From assembly GCF_002776525.5 (NCBI RefSeq), contig NC_045441.1:107878041-107942040 (forward strand): a DNA stretch of 64,000 nt, given 5' to 3'. The notes below the pieces were generated by a model. That model was not told where the DNA came from, searched no databases, and saw only the letters and a list, made by a program, of their open reading frames with translations. This DNA is from Piliocolobus tephrosceles. Taxonomy: Eukaryota > Chordata > Mammalia > Primates > Cercopithecidae. Made by a program: the position numbers and the translations under genes. Below, piece by piece: positions 58,690-64,000 of the stretch (the stretch's first letter is position 1; each line of letters starts with the position of its first letter).

Positions 58690-58806
58690 CTTTCATCTCT
58701 GAAAACCAATCCCTTTCATATACAATTTCAGCAAGAAGCTTACAAAATGTGTATTAAACCAGTATTGACTTGTCTAACAATAAAAAGTACAATTAGACTT
58801 CCAACA
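58690..58806 (-). repeat. Right arm of 117-bp inverted repeat
   Basis: From CTTTCATCTCTG to TTCCAACA. It pairs ungapped with 57664-57780. The flanks show no obvious target-site duplication, which argues against terminal repeats of a DNA transposon. Confidence 0.93.
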
Positions 58807-59114
58807 TGTAGCCTAATTTAAAAAGTGGGTTCTTTTTAAAGTTCTGTTGCCTTCAGTTAAGAATTCTGAATAAACCGTATGTTTTTTGTTAGAATTGAAA
58901 ACAAATTTTTTTATCAGAGATATATATCATTAACATAAAATTATAGCTTAATTAAAGGTTTAAATGTAATCAAGCAAACAAAAATCATAAACCAGAATAG
59001 AAGGTATTAAAATATGTATATATGTGATCATGTAATTATGAAAGACTATGTTAATTCATTAGCTCATTCATGAAATGCTAATACTTATAATATTTTAAAA
59101 AATGTTCTGAAGCA
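58807..59114. other. Unique AT-rich DNA
   Basis: Nothing recognised. Confidence 0.45.
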
Positions 59115-59394
59115 CTGGTAGTAGAAGTGAGGTGGTAAGAAGTTGTGAATTCTAGCTATATTTTGAAAATAGAGCAAATAGGACTTGGTGATGGATTTGA
59201 TGGGGATATCAGAGTATGTAAGAGGTCAATAATTTGTTTTGGCAATTAAAAATTCACTTGTACAGTTGACATATGGAAGACTAAATGGAGAACAGAATTC
59301 TGGGAGATGGAGAACATGAGCTAGGTTTTGAATTTGGTTTGAGATGCCAATTAGACATCTAAATGGCAACGTTGGAGAGAAAGTAATATGTCTG
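59115..59394 (+). repeat. Old interspersed repeat, family unassigned
   Basis: 'tgatggatttgatggggat', 'tttggtttgagatgccaat' and 'tagacatctaaatggcaac' match a widespread mammalian repeat ('tgatggattggatgt ... tgagatgcctattagacatc'). I do not name it. Confidence 0.5.
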
Positions 59395-59790
59395 TATTCT
59401 AGTTCCTGGAACCTGTGAATATGCCTCTTTACATGGCAAAGATAAATTAAGGTTGAAGATGGAATTAAGATTCGTCATCATCTGATCATAAAATAAGACG
59501 TTTTTCTGGATTACCTGAGTCGGCCCAATGTAATCACAAAATTCCTGTATGTGGAAATGGAAGGCAGAAGAGTCATTGTCAGAGTGATGCAATGTAAGAA
59601 AGACTCCACTTGCTGTTCCTGGTTTTAAAGATGAAAGAGGCTCATGGGAAGATAGTGGGAGGCCTCTAAAAGCTGGAAAAGGAAGATTAGACCCTGTAGC
59701 ATCAGGAAGAGAAAACAACCCTCTAGACACCTTGATTTTAGCCCAGTGAGATCCATTCAGACTTCTGTCCTCCAGATCTGTAAGATAATT
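59395..59790 (+). mobile_element. MLT1-type LTR
   Basis: 'acctgtgaatatgcctcttt', 'ctggattacctgagtcggcc', 'gacaccttgattttagccca' and 'cttctgtcctccagatctg' follow the sense MLT1 (ERVL-MaLR) order over about 400 bp. The final AATAAA region is decayed. The 123-codon minus-strand frame here is incidental. Confidence 0.75.
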
Positions 59791-60399
59791 TGCATTTTGA
59801 AGACATTATATTTGTATTAACTAATCACAGATGCCATAGTAAATTAATACGGAACCAGCCATTTATTTTTTAGGAATTTCACGAGCTAGTTGCCAACATA
59901 ATCTTTATTAAAAATTAAATTATATAAACTTACCCTTGACCAAATTATATTCAAAGATAAGGTAATAGATAATCAAAACTCATTACTTCCTAACTTTTAA
60001 CTAGGTTTTTAAAATGTTCATGTCCTTGAAGTTATTTACTTCTATTGTATCTATATGGTAGAAGCATTATACAATGGTGTGCTAGTGTATATATTTTCCC
60101 AGCTCCACATTTAGTGGTATCATATTGGTGACTTGAAATTAACCATGCTACGAATATTTAGACCATGGAAAGTATCGAATGCTACAAGTCAGAACTTTTA
60201 ATTTTTTTTTATACTTTACAAAGTGGCAGAGAAAATGTTAATAGGGCAGATTAACCTTAAATATGTGTCCTGTTTGTGACTGCTACATTGTGACTACCAC
60301 CAAAACAAACACACAAGAAGATATTCTTGCAGTATTTGAAAAGTATTTTTGATTCAGCAAAGAAATTCCACACAGCACTGATGAAGGAGTAAAATTCTG
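59791..60399. other. Unique AT-rich DNA
   Basis: Nothing recognised. Confidence 0.5.
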
Positions 60400-60723
60400 G
60401 GCTGGACGCGGTGGCTCACGCCTGTAATCTCAGCTCTTTGGGAAGCTGAGGCAGGTGGATCATGAGGTTAGGAGATCAAGACCATTCTGGCCAACATGGT
60501 GAAACTCCGTCTCTACTAAAAATACAAAAAATTATCTGGGTGTGGTGGCATGCCTGTAATCCTAGCTACTCGGGAGGCTGAGGCAGGACAATCGCTTGAA
60601 CCAGGGAGTCAGAGGTTGCAGTGAGTCAAGATCGCGCCACTACACTCCAGCCTGGCAACAGAGTGAGACTCCATCTTAAAAAAATAAATAAATAAAATAA
60701 TAATAATGATAATAATAATTCTG
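60393..60723 (+). mobile_element. AluS
   Basis: Body 60400 to about 60716, sense, from GGCTGGACGCGGTGGCTC to a tail of (AAAT)n and (AAT)n. AATTCTG flanks both sides (60393-60399, 60717-60723). S-type right arm ('caatcgcttgaaccagg'). Confidence 0.92.
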
Positions 60724-62840
60724 ACATAAGTTTTTGTTGTTGCACTCTGTCTTAATTGCTAATATAAATGAAAATACCAACAAATATTCATGTTGCCTCT
60801 ACACTAATTTATTAGTTGCAGTCATAATTTTACTATGGATACAGAAGTTCAAAAACAAATCAAGAGAAATATTTTATGAGAATAAACTGGTTATATAAAA
60901 TTAGAAATTATAGTATTGTCTATTTCATTATTGTTTATAACTTGTGTACTACACATATTTTATGTCAGTAAAATTTATAATAAACGTGTATGTCAATACA
61001 TGTGTTCGTTTTTTTTCTAGAAAGTTGATTGGTAAACCAGGGCACTCCTGGATACATGAGACGGAAATTCAGAAAGGAGTTAGAGCTAAAGACAAAAATA
61101 CAGGTGTCCTCAGGCTATATAGAATATTCACTATCATAAATTTACATGAAATTTAAAATGAAATTAGTAGAGTGAGGATGTGTCATGTGTGGTGTAGCAG
61201 AATTAAAGAACGGTGTCCTAGAGGTCAAGTTTTAAAAGGGTGTAAATATAAATATAACAAAAAACACAAAATCCATCAACATATTTTATTTAATGTGAAA
61301 AAAAATCAGAAACACTTGAATCAAAACATCAAAACTAAGAACCAAAATATTTCGTATTAGAATAGAGTGCATTTGCAACATGCATTTTAGAGAATGGGTA
61401 TAGATGTGACTATTAAATATCTTTTAAAAAAGAGTTCCCCCTACAAAAAGAAAAATGGAAGAGTAATGTTGCTAGATAACTTATGAAAGAAGAAATGCAA
61501 AAGCCTGGAAATATGTATAAACTAATTGTTAATCATAAAAAGCTAAAAAGTATTGTGTAACTGCTTTGTATATCAATTTGGAATTGTATCAAAATCGTAA
61601 AAAAATGCATAACAGTTTATCGATTAATTTCAGTCTAGAAATGCATCCAAGGAAACAATTAATAATATATTGTACATATTTATTGCCCAGGTATTTATAA
61701 GGCAAAACTAATGGACAGAGTTATTTATCAACTAATATGAAAACAGTGAAAGAGCTATACAGTTACCTTATAGGATACCAGTACAAAATTAGAAATCATT
61801 AGTTTAATATGACCCTGAATTTATGCAGGCATACACACAGGCCCAAGCACACATATACAAGCATGCATTGCATACTTACTTTTAAATTATATTGTGTAAT
61901 ATTTGAGAAAAATATAGCAAAGGACAAATAAAGCAATAAATTTTACCTATAACCCCAATATCATCATGTAATAAATATTTAACATTAAAAATATAAATAT
62001 GCATTTCTTAAGATAAAAATTGGAATGTTCCTATAAGTAAAACGGTAACAGATAATACAAAAAGCAAGTATTAAAAGGATAATGTAACAAGAAAAATTAT
62101 TTTAAAAATGAGAGATTCAGTCCCCAAATTTTCTTAACATCTGCCTAATTAATGTTTCAGAAAGAGGGAATGAGAAAAAAAATGGGGAGAAAGATAGTAC
62201 CTGTGAAATCATTTTAAAGACAAATTCTGGAGACAAAGAATGTAAATTTCCAAATCAAAAGTACCCAATAACTTTGAATACAATGAATGCAATAAGACCT
62301 ATAGCAGTGGGCATCGTTATGAAATCTCAGAATGCTAGGTTTAAAGGGAGACAGCTAAGAGTATCCAGTGTGGAAGAAAACAAAGCTAAATGAATGAAAT
62401 GAGCAGTTCATATTCAAAAGGTCAGGTATCAAAATGGCGCTAGATTTATCAACAGTGACACTGGATGAGAGGAGAAAACACAACCATAGCAACAACAGCA
62501 AAGCCTTCTTCCTGAGCGTACAGATTGGAATAGGAGGGCCAACTCTCCATGAGGCTATTTCAAACAAAATAAAAAGGAACTTACAGATTACCCAAGAATT
62601 TGGGTTTTATAGGTTTGGGATTTATAGGTTTGGGAGAAAGTTAGGGCTACCAAATTTCTGATAGATACTCAGAAAACTAAACAAACAAAATTAAAGCTGA
62701 AGAGAAAACAAGATAATCACTAGTTTTTGAGATAAGAAAAGATTGCCTAGAAAAGCAAAGATGATCATCATTTACTACCCAGCCGAACTTTAACAAAATT
62801 TACCAAGTCATAACCTAGTATAGACCCTGATTGTTTAATT
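60724..62840. other. Unique AT-rich DNA
   Basis: Small duplication TTATAGGTTTGGGA/TTATAGGTTTGGGA at about 62608-62636. No exon or repeat family recognised. Confidence 0.45.
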
Positions 62841-62946
62841 AACAAAAAATTGTGGTATTTAACCAAAAATTGTGAGAACCAAATTTACCAAATTAACCAA
62901 AAATTGTGAGAACCAAATTTACCAAGTTAACCAAAAATTGTGAGAA
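62841..62946 (+). repeat. 34-bp tandem repeat, about 2.5 copies
   Basis: AACCAAAAATTGTGAGAACC starts at 62861 and 62895, and 34 bp later at 62929 with the last bases changed. A partial degenerate copy (AACAAAAAATTGTGG) is at 62841. A related AATTTACCAAGT also occurs near 62799. Confidence 0.93.
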
Positions 62947-64000
62947 TAAAGACAACATGTCTGTGAGAGGATTGTTGCAAAAAAGAAAAAAAAAAAAAAA
63001 GAAAATTTCCCCTTCTAAAGGAGAAAAATTCTAAAATAGAAAATTTTTTTAAAATAGCAAGTTAAATACATGATTTAGGAATATGAAGGTAACTGCAAAA
63101 AGGAATGACTAAAAGGTTGAAAGTGATTGTCATGGGAAATGGCACTTCTCTCTTTCATTACAGATATTAGGAGTATATGAGTTTTTAAATCCTGTGTAAC
63201 TACATTATTTTGATAAATATCAAAATTAAATTTAAAAATAGTAACATATATATATATATATATATGGCTAAATATTAGAGTCTGCAACCACTAGAGGGCA
63301 AATACTTCCTGGAGATCAATGGAGATTCAAAGGGAAACATGGTCTCCTAAATAGGGACTGGGCTAGACCTAATCAAAATTATCCAGTAGGCACTTACCTA
63401 AAATAGCACAGTGTAGCATGAAGAGGGTTAAATTTTTTAAAAAAACGTTTTAATATTCTCATACAAAATAACATAAACAAAATAACATAACTAAGATTGC
63501 AGAAAATCCATTTATAAAAACACTGTCTTCTTCCTTACAGACATAAAATTATCTTACAAAATATTTTAGGATGGATATTTGCTTTTACCTAAAAGTGATT
63601 GTATATTCCAAATGATGAACAAATAGGTCATTTAATCAGATTGTTGTAGGGGAGACATTGATTCAAAGGAGAGAAAGATCCTCCCTGGACGTGAGCTTTA
63701 CTAGTCACATGAGGAAATAAGGTAGCCCAAGAGAGAATCTAGAAGAGTTGAGAGAAACAGCATGGAAGAATCAAAGGAGGACACTGAGATGCTGCTTTGC
63801 AAATATGTGCAGGAGAAACAGAAGCAAGTTGGTAAAGATTAATTCATCAATTCACAAATCAGTTCTTAAGAAGCATTAGACTAAGTGCAATCTCAAAGTT
63901 CCTGTTAGCACTGAAATTTAATGATTTTCAGAGATAAGACCTGGTTTTTGTATGATGTTAACATGAATTATTTGATGGTAGAGGGCAAGACCTATGTCTA
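62947..64000. other. Unique AT-rich DNA to the window end
   Basis: A-rich run 62980-63001 and (TA)n at 63245-63266. No gene or repeat family recognised. Confidence 0.45.
63245..63266 (+). repeat. (TA)n microsatellite
   Basis: About ten uninterrupted TA/AT units. Confidence 0.93.

Noticed and set aside
57664..58806. Autonomous DNA transposon with 117-bp terminal repeats
   Set aside because: No target duplication, no transposase trace in the 909-bp spacer, and no known terminal motif.
59359..59730. 123-codon minus-strand open frame
   Set aside because: It runs antisense through an MLT1 LTR and has no family resemblance.
62841..62946. CRISPR-like direct repeats
   Set aside because: Units are contiguous at a 34-bp period with no unique spacers, and the genome is a primate's.
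1..64000. tRNA, rRNA, snRNA or mitochondrial insert
   Set aside because: I looked for tRNA box A/B patterns, U6-like starts and mitochondrial gene motifs by eye and saw none. A tRNAscan-SE, Infernal or NUMT search would be decisive.

Overview
This window reads as Old World monkey nuclear DNA, gene-free as far as I can see. It is AT-rich and intergenic or deep-intronic. The lineage call rests on two Alu copies (18091-18429 and 41656-41954). They carry the bases I associate with cercopithecid AluYR subfamilies: GGCCGGATCTCAG, CGTCTCGGCC and CAGGCTTGAGCC on the shown strand. Neither human AluY nor AluS has this set. Older primate and mammalian repeats (AluS/J, MADE1, THE1/MST, MLT1/MLT2, L1PA, L1M, MIR, hAT MITEs) fill much of the rest. 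I found no convincing protein-coding exon, no functional RNA gene, no CRISPR array and no prokaryotic feature. The longer open frames are translations of Alu, LTR or L1 sequence.

Layout. 1-4.8 kb: hAT-type MITEs, MIRs and a homeodomain-motif-rich unique stretch. 4.8-7.1 kb: a complete LTR-internal-LTR MaLR (MST/THE1-type) provirus with a 5-bp target duplication. 7.6-8.0 kb: a MADE1 palindrome split by an AluS. 9.8-11.3 kb: several old L1 tails, one carrying a GA-rich tract. 11.8-13.4 kb: a MER5A-type MITE split by an Alu, a solo THE1 LTR and an Alu monomer. 15.1-16.0 kb: an Alu from which a two-level tandem array has grown, then a MITE. 16.6-18.4 kb: MLT1, Alu, MER5A and AluYR. 20-31 kb: mostly unique DNA with scattered MIRs, microsatellites, an MST/THE1 LTR, two MLT2 LTRs and an exact 31-bp tandem duplication. 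31.6-35.6 kb: an L1M tail, an MST LTR and a 5'-truncated L1PA. 36-45 kb: largely unique, with a TG/CG tract, an AluYR and a MER20-type MITE. 45-48 kb: a solo THE1 LTR, a MIR and a second 5'-truncated L1PA with a 17-bp target duplication inside an older repeat. 48-64 kb: mostly unique, with small L1 and MLT1 pieces, one AluS, tandem repeats and a 117-bp inverted repeat about 95% identical between its arms.

There is no operon or pathway here. What works together is a history of nested insertions. Target duplications and interruptions give relative ages: MER5A before Alu, MADE1 before AluS, an old unassigned repeat before L1PA. The signals I cannot reduce to known repeats are the inverted repeat at 57664-57780/58690-58806, the alternating A-B tandem array at 15470-15731, and a few unique stretches with paired transcription-factor-like motifs that could be conserved noncoding elements. 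I did not find a new biological system.
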